A stretch of 64,000 nt of DNA from Theobroma cacao (taxonomy: Eukaryota > Streptophyta > Magnoliopsida > Malvales > Malvaceae), in the NCBI RefSeq assembly GCF_000208745.1, contig NC_030851.1, positions 14,992,137 to 15,056,136 of the forward strand. The letters are read 5' to 3'. How positions within the stretch are numbered: position 1 is the first letter of the stretch; each line of letters begins with the position of its first letter. Positions 49,040-59,847 of this stretch are shown in pieces. The notes under the pieces are model-generated. The model searched no databases. It was not told where the DNA came from and saw only the letters and a program-made list of their open reading frames with translations. A program made the translations under genes and the position numbers.

Positions 49040-49320
49040 AATAACTTTTGAATTAATGCTACTCTTGGTGTTACTTGCAACGCCACCTTTTCTAGGGGTT
49101 TTTCGAATGTTACTCGTAATGTGTTTTTTCTTTAGGATGTTATGAATGCTACTCGCAATGCTTCTTCTTTTAGAGGTGTTCCAAATTCTACTTGTAATAC
49201 TTCTTCTCTTAAAGGTGTTTTGAATTCTACTCATAATTCTTTTTCTTCAACTAAGAGTGTTCTGAATAGTACTCGTAAGGCTTATTCTTCTTGTAGAGAT
49301 ATTCTAAATAACTCAAATAT
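49040..49320 (+). repeat. 39-42-bp tandem repeats in the PMD tail
   Basis: Five to six diverged units of GTTYTGAATTCTACTCRTAA plus a TCTTCTTY part encode repeats like VLNSTRNASSFRG. Confidence 0.7.
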
Positions 49321-49996
49321 TATTTATTTAAATATTTTTATGCCCCTTCTTAGTACTCATTATGTGTCACTTTTTTTTTTTGGTAAAATATAGAAATGAT
49401 ACTTCTAATACTCATTTGGAAGACTTTCATGGCATTCTAGTCTTACCATAACATTTTCTGCTTTTGGAGCGTATCTACAAAGTAGAAGGTCAATTTTGGC
49501 ATTTTATAGACAAATTCATGAACAAAGCTATTATGGATAGCTTGGGTAGTGCCTTAGAGATTGCTTCTTCCCCATGGGCAAACATTTCTTTTGAAGAATT
49601 ATAGAAGATGGTGGATCTCATGGACCTTTGAATAGCCAAGGCCAAATGATACATTATGATGAGGATTGACAAACCTAGCATAGAGGTTGAGATAAAAGAA
49701 CTTGATGTAAGGAAAGTGGTGTTGCAAGGAAAATTAGATAGCCTCTCCAATTTTGAGAATGATAGATCCTCCTCCTCTCTGAACTTCATACTTAACTAGA
49801 TTGTTCTTGTTCTTCTTTTTCTAACATTGTAGACTTGTTTTCCATAGTAAATATTTACTTTACTTTTTTCGTGGTTTTATTGAGATATTATGTTCCATAT
49901 TTCATTCTTTACAAACATATGATTGTTTCACAAGTATCACTGTATACGGCCAAAAGGATTCACAACTTCATATTAGGGAGAACAATCCTCAATCTA

Positions 49997-50001
49997 GTAT
50001 G
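49997..50001. repeat. left target-site duplication of Sirevirus element
   Basis: GTATG, identical to 58383-58387. Confidence 0.9.
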
Positions 50002-51042
50002 TGTTGGCTTCATTAGTTTTTGATGATAATAAAACATTCCCATTTATTTGTGTCTAATACCTTTACTTGAGTGTGTAGGAAATTAATATATAAAATTAAT
50101 TTCTTGACTCTTTAAAGAGTATTTTTGAAAGAAAAAGAGGGATAAAATCATCAAGATGTAACTAAATAACAAGGAGGAAGCTTATTGGTGAAACAAGGAA
50201 GAATATTGGTTGACCAAATTTCAAATTGGAGAAATGACGAGCTGAAGACTTTAAGAAACAGAATCAATTTAGTCAACCAAGTCAGTGGACTAAGTACTTT
50301 ATGCTAGAATCTGCAAACCAGAAATAGAACCAACTTAGTCAACCAAGTCAGTCGACTAAGAGCTCTTTGTCTGCAAATTGAACCAGAGCACTACAAGATA
50401 GATTAACGGCTAGAACTCATCCTCAACTGTTTCCAACGGATATAAACTACCAACTACCATCAGAGTTGCATCTTCGAGTATAAAAGAGTCTTCCAACAAT
50501 AAGAAACAAGTTTTTTGAAGCCTTGAATGAGATTTGAGTTATACAAAGAAGAAAAATAAAAAAAGCTTCACTACACTTGTCTGCACTTAAACGCCTACTC
50601 TTTGCATTTGTATTTAGCACTCAATCTTGTACCAATCAGATCAACAAGTGATCATAGGTACTTTCTTTTACCACTTCTCTTGTATTCTTAGAGTGAGAGA
50701 GTCACTCTAAGGGTTGTTCAAGCTTGGGATAGCTTGATTGTTAAAGGTTGTGGTTGAGCCCGTGAAAAACTAGTGTAAAAGGTTTTTGGCTGAGCCTGGT
50801 AAAAGTCATTGTAAAGCTTGGTGAAAGCTTGTGAATTTCACCGGTCCATAGTGGATTTGTGGGAAAATCCTTGGTTGGATAATCAAGGTAGTGGATGTAA
50901 GTCTTGGACCGAACTACTCTAAATTGTTGTGCATTTTATACTTTATTTTTGTTTTCTTAAGTTCTGAAAATTAGTTTTCAATCTTGTCAAGAGCCAAATT
51001 GTGCTATTCACCCCCCTCTAGCACATATTATCGGGACCAACA
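50002..51042 (+). repeat. 5' LTR of Sirevirus element (1041 bp)
   Basis: TGTTGGCTTC to GGGACCAACA. TATAAAAG lies at 50479-50486. A double motif AGTCAACCAAGTCAGT followed by [GC]GACTAAG sits at 50265-50370. By eye it differs from the 3' LTR by roughly a dozen bases in the first 250 and lacks one 31-bp unit present there. Confidence 0.92.
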
Positions 51043-51043
51043 A

Positions 51044-51063
51044 TTGATATCAGAGCTAGTTCC
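51044..51063 (+). other. primer-binding site (tRNA-iMet type)
   Basis: TTGATATCAGAGCTAGTTCC, one base after the LTR, close to the TGGTATCAGAGC consensus with a G-to-A change. Confidence 0.8.
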
Positions 51064-51100
51064 TTGTTTTTAAGGCTTAACATCTTTTGGGAAGATCCAA

Positions 51101-52735
51101 ATGGCTCAACAAAAAACCATAGTTGTTGAGGGACAATCAACAAACAGACCAACTCTGTTTGATGGCTCCAATTACCCTTATTAGAGCTCTAGAATGTCAA
51201 TCTATATTTGGGCTATAGATTATGAAATGTGGGACGTCATAACTGATGGACCCTTTATGCCCTCAATCGTGAATGTAGTGACAAATGAGTTGATGTCCAA
51301 GCCAATGTCTGAATGGACTAAGGCTGAAGCTAAGAAAGTTCAAATAAACTTTAAGGCCATCAACACATTACATTGTGCCTTGACCCCCACTGAATTTAAC
51401 AAAGTCTCAAGCTGTACAACAGCTAAACAAGTGTGGAAAAAACTTAGAATAATCCATGAAGGGACTTTTCAAGTAAAGGAGTCCAAAATTGCTCTCTTAA
51501 CACATAGTTATGAAATGTTCAAAATGGAGCATGGTGAAGACATCACCAGCATGTTTGATAGGTTAACAAACATTACAAATAAATTAAGTCAGCTAGGCAA
51601 GCCTATCCCTGAACATGAATTAGTTAAAAGACTGCTTAGATGCCTACCAAAATCCTAAAAACCAAAAGTGACTGCCATTATAGAGGCTAAAGATCTGAAC
51701 ATCATCATTCTCGATGAGATTTGTGGTTCTCTTCTCACTCATGAGCTGGAGCTTAAGGAAGAAGAAGAAGAAGACCGAAGGGAAGCAAAGGAAAAGAAAA
51801 AGAGCATTGCATTTAAAGCCAGCATCCTTGAAGAAAAGCTGGAAGAGCTTTCCTGTGACGATGATGAATAATTAGCTCTAGTTGTAAGAAAATTCAGAAA
51901 GCTAATGAGCCGAAGAAATCGAAGGCTAACTAGAAGAGGTTTTAGGAAAGACCAAGGTGCTTCATGGAAAATGAGGAACAAAAATGACTCCAACAAAAAT
52001 GAGGAGATGATCTGCTATAAATGCAAAAAACCTGGTCACTTCAAGTCCGAATGTCCATTGCTGAAGGATGAAACCCCCAAGAAAAATAAGAAATCCAAGA
52101 AAGCAATGGTGGCTGCTGCATGGTCGGACAATGACACATCAAGCTCTGAAACTGATGATGAAAAATCTGAGAAAAGAGCAAACATTTGTTTAATGGCACA
52201 AGAGGATGAAACAAAGGTACCTTCATCTCCCTGCATTAATTCTTATGATGATTTACAAGATGAGTATGAATGCCTTTATGATGAATTTGAAAAACTTTTT
52301 TCAAAATACATATCATTAAAGAAAAAGGCTGCATTTCTTGAAAATGATTTGGAACAAATCAAACAAGAGTTTACTTCTATTTTTGAGCAAAGAAATATTT
52401 TACAAATTGAGTTAGAACACTCAAAAACAGACTTTGAGGTTTTAAAACAAGAGCTGGAAAACAAGTCTGAAGCTTTGCAAATAACTATTGATGAAAATAC
52501 AGCTCTTAAATGTTTGAAAAATGAATCGTCAAAAAGAGATGTATACCACAATAAAAGTTCAACTAAAGCATTACTTAGATGTTATAATTGTGGTAAACAT
52601 GGTCATTTATCATATGAGTGTTTTAAGAAAAGAACAGTGCAGAAAGTTAAGAAAGTCTGGGTTCCTAAGGGATCCTTTGTTGCAACTAACATTCAAAGAC
52701 CCATCAAAGTATGGGTACCTATAAAGAAAAACTGA
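51101..52735 (+). pseudogene. Sirevirus gag with three premature stops
   Basis: 545-codon frame from ATG at 51101 (MAQQK) to TGA at 52733, interrupted in frame by stops at 51182, 51656 and 51869. The first half is the helical Copia gag/UBN2-like region (MWDVITDGPF, VWKKLRIIHEG, EHELVKRLLRCLPKS). A CCHC knuckle CYKCKKPGHFKSEC (about 52013-52054) and a second, CYNCGKHGHLSYEC (about 52580-52621), bracket a Glu/Lys-rich coiled-coil stretch (52240-52530). Gag would form the particle and bind element RNA. At least one stop sits where the family has Trp, as G-to-A decay would give. Confidence 0.82.
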
Positions 52736-52750
52736 AATTCTATTTTGTAG

Positions 52751-54124
52751 GTTGAGCTAGACTTAAAGGAGACATGTTCAAAAGCTCAACTCAAGAAGAA
52801 ACAGCCTTGGTACTTGGACAGTGGTTGTTCACGGCACATAACAAGACATGAAATGTTGTTTGCTCAACTGAATAAGAGAAAGGGAGGAACCGTATCCTTT
52901 GGAGATAATTCAAAAGGAAGAATTCATGGTATAGGTACGGTTGGTAAGAATTCCCAAACTCAAATTAGTCATGTGTTGTTGGTTAAAGGCTTAAAGCATA
53001 ATTTACTAAGTATTAGTCAATTATGTGATAAAGGATTTAGAGTGTGCTTTGATTCAACTAAGTGTAAAGTGATAGATATGAATACAAATAAAATCTCATT
53101 TATAGGAAATAGATTAAAGAATATGTATGTAATTTTTCTTGAAGATCTTGAAGTTAATAGTAAAGTATGTCTTATTGCAAATGCTAAAAATGATAGTTGG
53201 CTATGGCATAGGAGATTAGGACATGTGAGTATGAATACTATGTCAAAATTAATTAAGAAAAATCTTGCTGGACTGCCTGAGTTAAAATTTGAAAATGATA
53301 GGATATGTGATGCTTGCTAACTATGAAAACAAGTTAGGACATCCTTTAAGTAGAAGAAAATTGTGTCAACATCTAGACCTCTTGAATTGCTTCATATTGA
53401 TCTATTTGGTCCAATAAGCACAACTAGCTTAGAAGGAAAATCGTATGGCTTTGTTATAGTTGATGACTATTCTAGATACACTTGGGTGTATTTTCTTGCT
53501 CATAAGAATAATGCTCCACATGCATTCTTAAGTCATTGTAAAAAAGTAGAAAATGAAAAAGGACTAGCCATAGTGAGCATAAGGAGTGATCATGGAGAAG
53601 AATTTGAAAATGATGAGTTTGAAAAGTTCTGCAATGAAAAAGGGTTGGATCACAACTTTTCTGCACCTAGAACACCCCAACAAAATGGAGTTGTAGAGAG
53701 GAAAAACCAAACCTTGAAAGAAATGGCTAGGACCATGCTATGTGAGAATAACCTACCTAAATAGCTTTGGGCTGAGGCAGTAAATACAGTAACTTATATT
53801 CTTAATAGAGTCTCAATAAGGCCCTTGATTTCAAAGACACCATATGAACTTTATAAAGGTAGGAAACTAAATATTTCTCACCTTAGGAGTTTTGGTTGTA
53901 AATGCTTTGTATTGAACAATGGAAAACAGCCCCTAGGGAAGTTTGATGCAAAGAGTGATGAAGCAATATTTTTAGGATATGCTTTAAACTCAAAGGCCTA
54001 TAGAGTTTTTAACAAAAGGACCTTGACTATTGAAGAATCAATTCATGTAGTTTTTGATGAGTCAAATGCATTGCAAAAAGAAGTTCATGATGATGATGAT
54101 GATGTAAAAGTCCTAAAAAAATAA
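52751..54124 (+). pseudogene. Sirevirus pol: protease and integrase only
   Basis: Same frame as gag, separated by TGA (52733) and TAG (52748). The protease site is WYLDSGCSRH, with Asp at 52817. The GAG-pre-integrase HHCC region is WLWHRRLGHVS...CDAC (53200-53317). The integrase core keeps HIDLFGP, RSDHGEEFEN and PQQNGVVERKN (catalytic D, D, E all present). The C-terminal region has LRSFGCKCFVLN and KFDAKSDEAIFLGY. Stops at 53318, 53324, 53351 and 53762 inactivate it, yet there is no frameshift. The frame ends soon after VVFDESN; reverse transcriptase and RNase H, which should follow, are absent. Confidence 0.85.
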
Positions 54125-54177
54125 ATGGAGGAAATGAGCTTAGAAAACCTTTGGCTTTCTCATAAGAAACAGAATGC

Positions 54178-54216
54178 TTTCAGTCAACTAAGGATTTCTC
54201 AGTCAACTAAGAGTGG
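54178..54216. repeat. LTR-like AGTCAACTAAG motif at the RT deletion junction
   Basis: CAGTCAACTAAGGATTTCTC followed by AGTCAACTAAGAG resembles the AGTCAACCAAGTCAGTCGAC double motif of the LTRs (50265-50370, 57575-57675), exactly where reverse transcriptase is missing. Confidence 0.5.
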
Positions 54217-54536
54217 TCTGACAGTCTTAAATAATAAGACTCAGTAAGTATAGAGAAAGAAGAGTGAAATGTGGTAAAAATATGTGTTTACCGGATGCAA
54301 AAAGAATGAAGAAAAATTGTCAAGGGTAAATTACCAAATTTTAGAGGGAAGTTTGAAATTATTAAGAAATAAAATAAGGCAGTACTTAAAGGAAGATGAG
54401 CAGTTTTTCTTTGCAATAACTACAGACTACCTCTACTCATTTTGCCTCTAAAACCCATTGCTCCAAAAACAAAAACCTAAATCTCACTGGTTGCCTCTGA
54501 AACAGACTCAAACCCTTAGAAATTTTTGTAACCAAC

Positions 54537-56457
54537 ATGGCTAGAACATCTCAAAGCAAAGAGATATCAGAAAAGAAGAAAGGGAAAAGGCTAATGGAGG
54601 AAGAAACAGGAACTGAAAGTGAGAAGAAGAAACTGAAAATCATGCTTGGTTCAGTGAAAGATATATCCGAGAAGCTTAGAGAAAAGAAGTAGAAAACTAG
54701 CAAGAAGAAAGAAACAGAGCCCTCACTCCACAAAGGTACCAGTTCTTTTTCTCTGAAATTTAGGAATAAGTTGCATGAGTATAGATTCAAAAATATCAAG
54801 AATGCACTAATCTTTTGTGGAAAATTCATTGACTAGAAGAGTTTTCAGGAAAACGTAGAAATCCAGACCAATCTATTTGAGTACTTTAATGAACTAAAAC
54901 TAAAAAGGTACAACACCTTTAAGAATAAATCTTACAGTCCAAGTCTGGTTAAAGAATTTTATTCTGGAATTGCGTTGAAAGGAAAGAAATTAATAGATTC
55001 TGATGACTATGTAGAAGATGGTTTGAATGTTTATCTAAATGGAAAAGAGTTCGTTATGACTGCTGAGGATTTAGGGAACCTGCTGAAAGTAGAGTATGAA
55101 GAAGGTGAATTTGAACTGCCTCAAAATATGATCCATCCTCATTATGGGAGATCATCACTGGAAAAAAAGAAAAATACTCTTCGAAATGTAATTTTGGTTT
55201 GATAACCAGCTTTCAGATCAGAATTCTACACTATTGCATAGCAGCAAATATACAAGGCAGAAGTGGAAGCCTTAACTACATCAGCCTCCAAGACCTTTGG
55301 TTAATGGAGCATGCTTTCAATGGAGTGTCTTTGAATTTGGGAAGATTTATGATTGAGAAAATGAGAAGTGCTTGCAGACTTGATAAGGTAAATCTGTCGT
55401 ATGGGAATGTGATTACATCCCTTATGCAGAAGAAGGGAATATGGACAAAGAGGTATGATATGGACCTGGTAAAAATTAGAGATCAAGCTATTCAGTATGG
55501 CAGCTTGGTCAAAATGGGGTATGTGCTCGATGGAGAAAAGTTCATTAAGACCTCTAAAATTGGCCCAAGAAAAGATCACAATCTGCTTGCTCAACCTAAA
55601 GAAGCTCCTTCCAGATTTTTGAATGAGATGATTTTTAATTTGCTTATGAGGATTGATGGTAAGTTGACTAACCAATGAGTGAAGCTACTATAAATGAAAG
55701 ATAAAATCACTGAGTTAGAAAACAAGCTGAAGGAAAAGGAAAACATGCCATTTGAACTTGTGGCTGTAGACAGTTCTGCCACATTCAACACTACACCTGT
55801 ACAACAAGGTGCTGAAAGTTCAATTAAGTCAGTAAAAAAATCAGCTCCTCATATTGGAAGTTCTGGCATTTAGGCTAAAGGTTCACCCATAAATCTGCCA
55901 GTCGTACTTTACAGACTGAAGACTCACACCAAGGGGTTGATCATCCAGCCAAGACAACCTCTGCTGAACCTCAAAGCAAAAATAATTCAAAAATAGAGAA
56001 ACACCAGGCCTCTCTTCCAAACTCAGAGTAAGTCTCCATCATGGATATCTTCCACCAAATGGTTAAGAAGGGAGAAGTTGAAAAGGACATTGCCAGGACA
56101 GAAACTCAAGAGGCTGGTGAAGGTGTAGAAAAAGGAAAGAAATCTGCATCAACTGCCAAAGTAAATACAAAAGCAGGGAAAGCCAAAGCCACTGCAGCAC
56201 CACCAACTGAAGCAAAACTACCAACTAAAGGCAGAAAGACAATGGCAACCAATACAACTTTTCTCAAAAGAATAAAGTCTTTCAGGTTGGCAGAGAAATT
56301 CAAACCAATTTCAACCTCCTCTTCAATCCTTGTCTCAGACAAGTCATCCCTAAATCCTTCCCCAAGACAGTCATCACCTATCCGAGAGCCCTCTTCGTTT
56401 TCTTTTAACCCTTTTTACAACGCTGAATCCTCACCCTCTGACACATCAGATGAATAG
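54537..56457 (+). pseudogene. extra ORF of the Sirevirus (plant-transposon-protein-like)
   Basis: ATG at 54537 (MARTSQSKE) opens a Lys/Glu-rich region, then a globular part with PSLVKEFYSGIALKGKK, LNVYLNGKEFVMTAEDLGNL and, after a frameshift near 55198, IAANIQGRSGSLNYISLQDL and NLGRFMIEKM. This order resembles the putative plant transposon protein domain (Pfam PF20167). A Gln/Lys coiled-coil piece (55690-55740) and, after another shift, a basic Ser/Pro-rich tail ending SPSDTSDE (56041-56457) follow. About 640 codons in all, in the slot where Sireviruses carry their env-like ORF. Stops at 54690 and 54834 and two shifts break it. I saw no membrane segment, so an envelope role is not supported. 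Confidence 0.6.
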
Positions 56458-57180
56458 AAGCCCTTCCTTTTGATGCTGACAAAAAAGGGAGTAGAATAGA
56501 ATGGGTGCAAGAACCAAGAACCAGAAGAATAATATTATTTTAAAAAAAATGTTAGGGTAGAGGAACTAAGAATGAACCTAGGAAAGGAAAGAAGACAGAA
56601 TCAAAGATGAATGAACTTAGAAAAATAAGAGATAGGAAGCAAAAATAGTCCAGAGATAGTTTCGAAATACTTGTTGGTTAACTGTTATTTATGCCATGGT
56701 GGCACTTGAACACTTGGTTTTAGTTTTGTTATCTATATGGTTGTTTAACAAATGGGTGCTGATATGATTATGATGCTTGACTACTAGAAATTGAAATCTG
56801 TTATCCTTGGTATTTTTACTGCTATTGACAAAATCTGCTACTGCATTGATATTGAATTATATGCTGATAATTGATTTTTCTTTGTTGTGGTATTGTGAAT
56901 AATTTCTGTTTGAAAATAGATATAGATGGTGTATATAACATATCAATTGAAACATCAATAATGTATACAAAATCTAGAATCAATAAGCTGATTGACAGCT
57001 ACTGGAATAGTGATTAAAATCTGTCAACATTTAAAGCTAAAAGATTAATGATGATCTGCCAATACTTACATGCTGCAAATCACTCCATGTTGCTGAACAT
57101 ATATATACTCTAAATATACAATATCATTTTCTATATGATGAGAATAAAACTAGCTGAAATAAAATAAGCAAAATATGCAC
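56458..57180 (+). other. Sirevirus 3' untranslated region
   Basis: Non-coding, AT-rich, between the extra ORF and the polypurine tracts. Nothing further is recognised. Confidence 0.5.
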
Positions 57181-57184
57181 ACAC

Positions 57185-57308
57185 TAAGGGGGAGCTTATA
57201 CTTAGGGGGAGCAATCCTTAATTCTTGCAGAAAACTAAAAAGAATTTAAAATGACACTATGCTGTTGTTAATCAATGAGTGTTTTGTCATCATCAAAAAG
57301 GGAGAGAT
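57185..57308 (+). other. multiple polypurine tracts
   Basis: AAGGGGGAGC at 57186-57195, TAGGGGGAGC at 57203-57212 and AAAAAGGGAGAGATT just before the 3' LTR. Repeated GGGGGAG tracts are a known Sirevirus trait; plus-strand DNA synthesis would prime at the last one. Confidence 0.8.
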
Positions 57309-58382
57309 TGTTGGCTCCATTAGTTTTTGATGATAATAAAACATTCCCATTTATTTGTGTCTAATACCTTTACTTGAGTGTGTAAGAAATTAATATATGA
57401 AATTAATTTCTTAACTCTTTAAAGAGTATGTTTGAAAGAAAAAGAGGGATAAAATCATCAAGATGTAACTAAATAACAAGGAGGAAGCTTATTGGTGAAA
57501 CAAAGAAGAACATTGGTTGACTAAATTTCAAATTGAACAAATGGCAGGTTGAAGAGTTTAAGAAACAGAATCAATTTAGTCAACCAAGTCAGTCGACTAA
57601 GTACTCTCTGCTAGAATCTATAAACCAGAAACATAACCAACTTAGTCAACCAAGTCAGTCGACTAAGAGCTCTCTTTCTGCAAATTGAACCAAAGCACTA
57701 CAAGACAGATTAACGGCTAGAACTCATCCTCAATTGTTTTCAACAGATATAAACTGCCATACTGCCATCAGAGTTACATCTCCGAGTATAAAAGAGTCTT
57801 CCAACAATAAGAAACAAGTTTTTTGAAGCCTTGAATGAGATTTGAGCTATAAAAAGAAGAAAAAGCAGAAAAGCTTCACTGCACTTGTCTACACTTAAAC
57901 GCCTACTCTTTGCATTTGTATTTAGCACTCAATCTTGTACCAATAAGATCAACAAGTGATCATAGGTACTTTCTTTTACCACTTCTTTTGTATTCTTAGA
58001 GTGAGGGAGTCACTTTAAGGGGTTGTTCAAGCTTGGGATAGCTTGATTGTTAAAGGTTGTGGTTGAGCCTTGAAAAACCACATTGGGTTTTAGTTGAGCC
58101 CGTGAAAAACTAGTGTAAAAGGTTTTTGGCTTAGCCTAGTAAAAGCCATTGTAAAGCTTGGTGAAAGCTTGTGAATTTCACCGGTCCATAGTGGATTTGT
58201 GGGAAAATCCTTGGTTGGATAATCAAGGTAGTGGATGTAGATCTTAGACTGAACCACTCTAAATTGCTATGTATTTTATACACTGTTTTTGTTTTCTTAA
58301 GTTCTGAAAATTAGTTTTCAATCTTGTCAAGAGCCAAATTATGCTATTCACCCCCTTCTAACACATATTATCGGGACCAACA
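57309..58382 (+). repeat. 3' LTR of Sirevirus element (1074 bp)
   Basis: TGTTGGCTCC to GGGACCAACA. TATAAAAG is at 57787-57794. It keeps a 31-bp direct repeat bounded by GTTGAGCC (58062-58069 and 58093-58100) of which the 5' LTR has only one unit. Confidence 0.92.
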
Positions 58383-58387
58383 GTATG
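58383..58387. repeat. right target-site duplication of Sirevirus element
   Basis: GTATG directly after the LTR CA, identical to 49997-50001. Confidence 0.9.
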
Positions 58388-58454
58388 AAGGAGAATAACA
58401 TATCCTTTATATGAGTGTTTAAAGTTGTGACCTATTTATGAATAGCAAACTATG

Positions 58455-58740
58455 GCCAAAAAGTGAGCAATAAAGCTAGCGGCCATTAGCGTAATATTAT
58501 TATAGCCAAATTATAAGCATCAAAGCTTGCGGTGGAAATATGAATTATATGGTGAAAGATTTGAGCGATAAAGCATGCGATCAAGTGGAACAATAATATT
58601 ACAATTAAAATAAGAGCGATAAAGCTTATGGCTAAAAATGAATTTAGTGTAAATTATCAAAAAATAGCCAAAATGAAATAGATAAAGCTGTGACTGAAAA
58701 TGAATTTAAAGTAAAATATACAAGACAAGTAAGCGAAAGC
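58455..58740. repeat. degenerate GCGATAAAGCTTGCGGC repeats after Tat integrase
   Basis: Words like GAGCAATAAAGCTAGCGGCC, AGCATCAAAGCTTGCGG, GAGCGATAAAGCATGCG and GAGCGATAAAGCTTATGGC recur about every 50-55 bp, at least five times. Tandem repeats in the 3' untranslated region are known for Tat/Ogre elements. Confidence 0.62.
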
Positions 58741-58889
58741 TGACTTTAAGAAGTTATTCATAAAAAAGACAAATAGTGGATAATATTGTCATACATGACA
58801 TTTCTTAATGTATTGAAAATTGATTGGTGTTGTAATAGCATTAGTCTTTAGATTCACTAACTTGTAATATCCACTCTCGTTCACCTCAT

Positions 58890-59847
58890 GAACAATGTAT
58901 GGTCTTTCCTACTTTGGACTAAACTTAGCTAATGATGTTTCTCTTCTAATATGTTTTACTGCACAGAGTACTAAGTCACTCACTTCAAAGATTCTTTTTC
59001 TTACTAGCCCGTCATATGTTTTACTCAACCTTTTCAACTATGTGGAGAAGTTCTTTTTAGCTTTATCCATTCTTTCTTCTAATGTTTTCAATTCCATCAT
59101 TCGTAAAGCATCATTGTCCATTTTAGCATCTAGGGCCAATCTTGCTTATGGAACTAGGATTTCTGTTGGTAGTATAACTTTTGTCCCATATACTAAAGAA
59201 AAAGGAGTAGCTTTGGTAGGTGCTGGCTTAGACGTTCTATATGCCCATAATGCCACAGGAACAACATCTTGCCACATCCTAAGATCGTCAAGTACCATTC
59301 TACTCAACACCTTGAGCAGAGTTTTATTGGTGGCCTCAGCTTAACCATTCCCTTTAGGGTAATAAGGGGTTGACTTCACATGATCGACCTCATAAAAGCC
59401 TAAGAGTTCCCTTACACTAGAGTTAACAAATGGAGTACCATTGTTTGGCATGATATGCTTGGGAATTCCAAATCTACATATGATGTTTTCTTTAATGAAG
59501 TTAGCCATAGTTGTTTCAATTGCTTTCTTCAAATGAACAACCTCTACCCCTTTAGTAAAGCATTTTGTTGCTGTGAGTATCCATGTACGTCTTATGGAAG
59601 GGGGACTGACAGATCCAACCAAGTTAAACACAAAAGTGTGGAAAGGCCAAGGTGTGATGACGCTATGGAATACTAGAGTTTGAGCATGTATGGCATGTCC
59701 ATGCACTTCATATTTGTGGCATTTCCTTGCTTCATGATTGGAAATGCATCTAGCTAATATTCCATTTCTTCCTCTATGATATAGCATGCCATGGATAAGA
59801 ATGAAGTGCTTTAATTGTGAGATAGCAGTAGAGCTTGGATTAAGCAA
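58890..59847 (-). pseudogene. Tat integrase, catalytic residues lost
   Basis: The frame from 59847 to 59341 includes an HHCC-like HEARKCHKYEVHGH, TWILTATKCFTK, FIKENIICRFGIPKHI and STPYYPKGNG. It continues past a stop at 59341 (GNG then AEATNKTLL) to KRIFEVSDLVL and SPKWE words near 58900. The two aspartates expected in FxxDLxGP and xxDNGTPF are Asn here (FVFNLVGS, MPNNGTPF), each explained by a GAT-to-AAT change. The enzyme cannot be active. Confidence 0.72.

Larger units (their letters stand above)
47815..49798 (+). pseudogene. plant mobile domain pseudogene, 3' part
   Basis: Continues the frame broken at 42814: WEKFRSCAPV-like and WVWHD words (47845-47970) lead to YSSYRVARQFGYDQPTPP (about 48210-48260), a typical C-terminal PMD-protein motif. 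After a Trp-rich piece (SWYAYWGKYFQEW, about 48380-48420), the frame becomes acidic. It then runs through two repeat tracts (48837-48945 and 49040-49320) and ends in a coiled-coil-like tail near 49640-49798 (LDVRKVVLQGKLDSL). Stops and shifts are frequent. Its 3' end faces the 3' end of the Tat pol on the other strand. Confidence 0.58.
50002..58382 (+). mobile_element. Sirevirus-type Copia element lacking RT and RNase H
   Basis: Full-length insertion of 8381 bp with TG..CA LTRs (50002-51042, 57309-58382), PBS, gag, protease, integrase, an extra downstream ORF, a multiple polypurine tract and a perfect 5-bp duplication GTATG. The GGGGGAG tracts and the tail GTTTTGTCATCATCAAAAAG (57280-57299) directly before the 3' LTR, the roughly 1-kb LTRs and the two-zinc-knuckle gag are typical of Sireviruses. 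Between the integrase end (54124) and the extra ORF (54537) there is no room for the usual reverse transcriptase and RNase H, so the copy is non-autonomous. Gag and pol stay in one frame with stops only. Confidence 0.88.

Noticed and set aside
48815..49234. Minus-strand 139-codon basic open frame
   Set aside because: Antisense of the tandem repeats in the PMD tail; its regularity comes from those repeats.
52036..52551. Minus-strand Ser/Cys-rich frames
   Set aside because: Shadows of the Sirevirus gag, whose zinc knuckles and coiled-coil region are on the plus strand.
54537..56457. Envelope protein of the Sirevirus
   Set aside because: Position fits, but no signal peptide or transmembrane segment is visible in the frame pieces; called only an extra ORF.
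58895..59344. Plus-strand 149-codon open frame
   Set aside because: Shadow of the Tat integrase C-terminal region on the minus strand, which shows the recognisable motifs.
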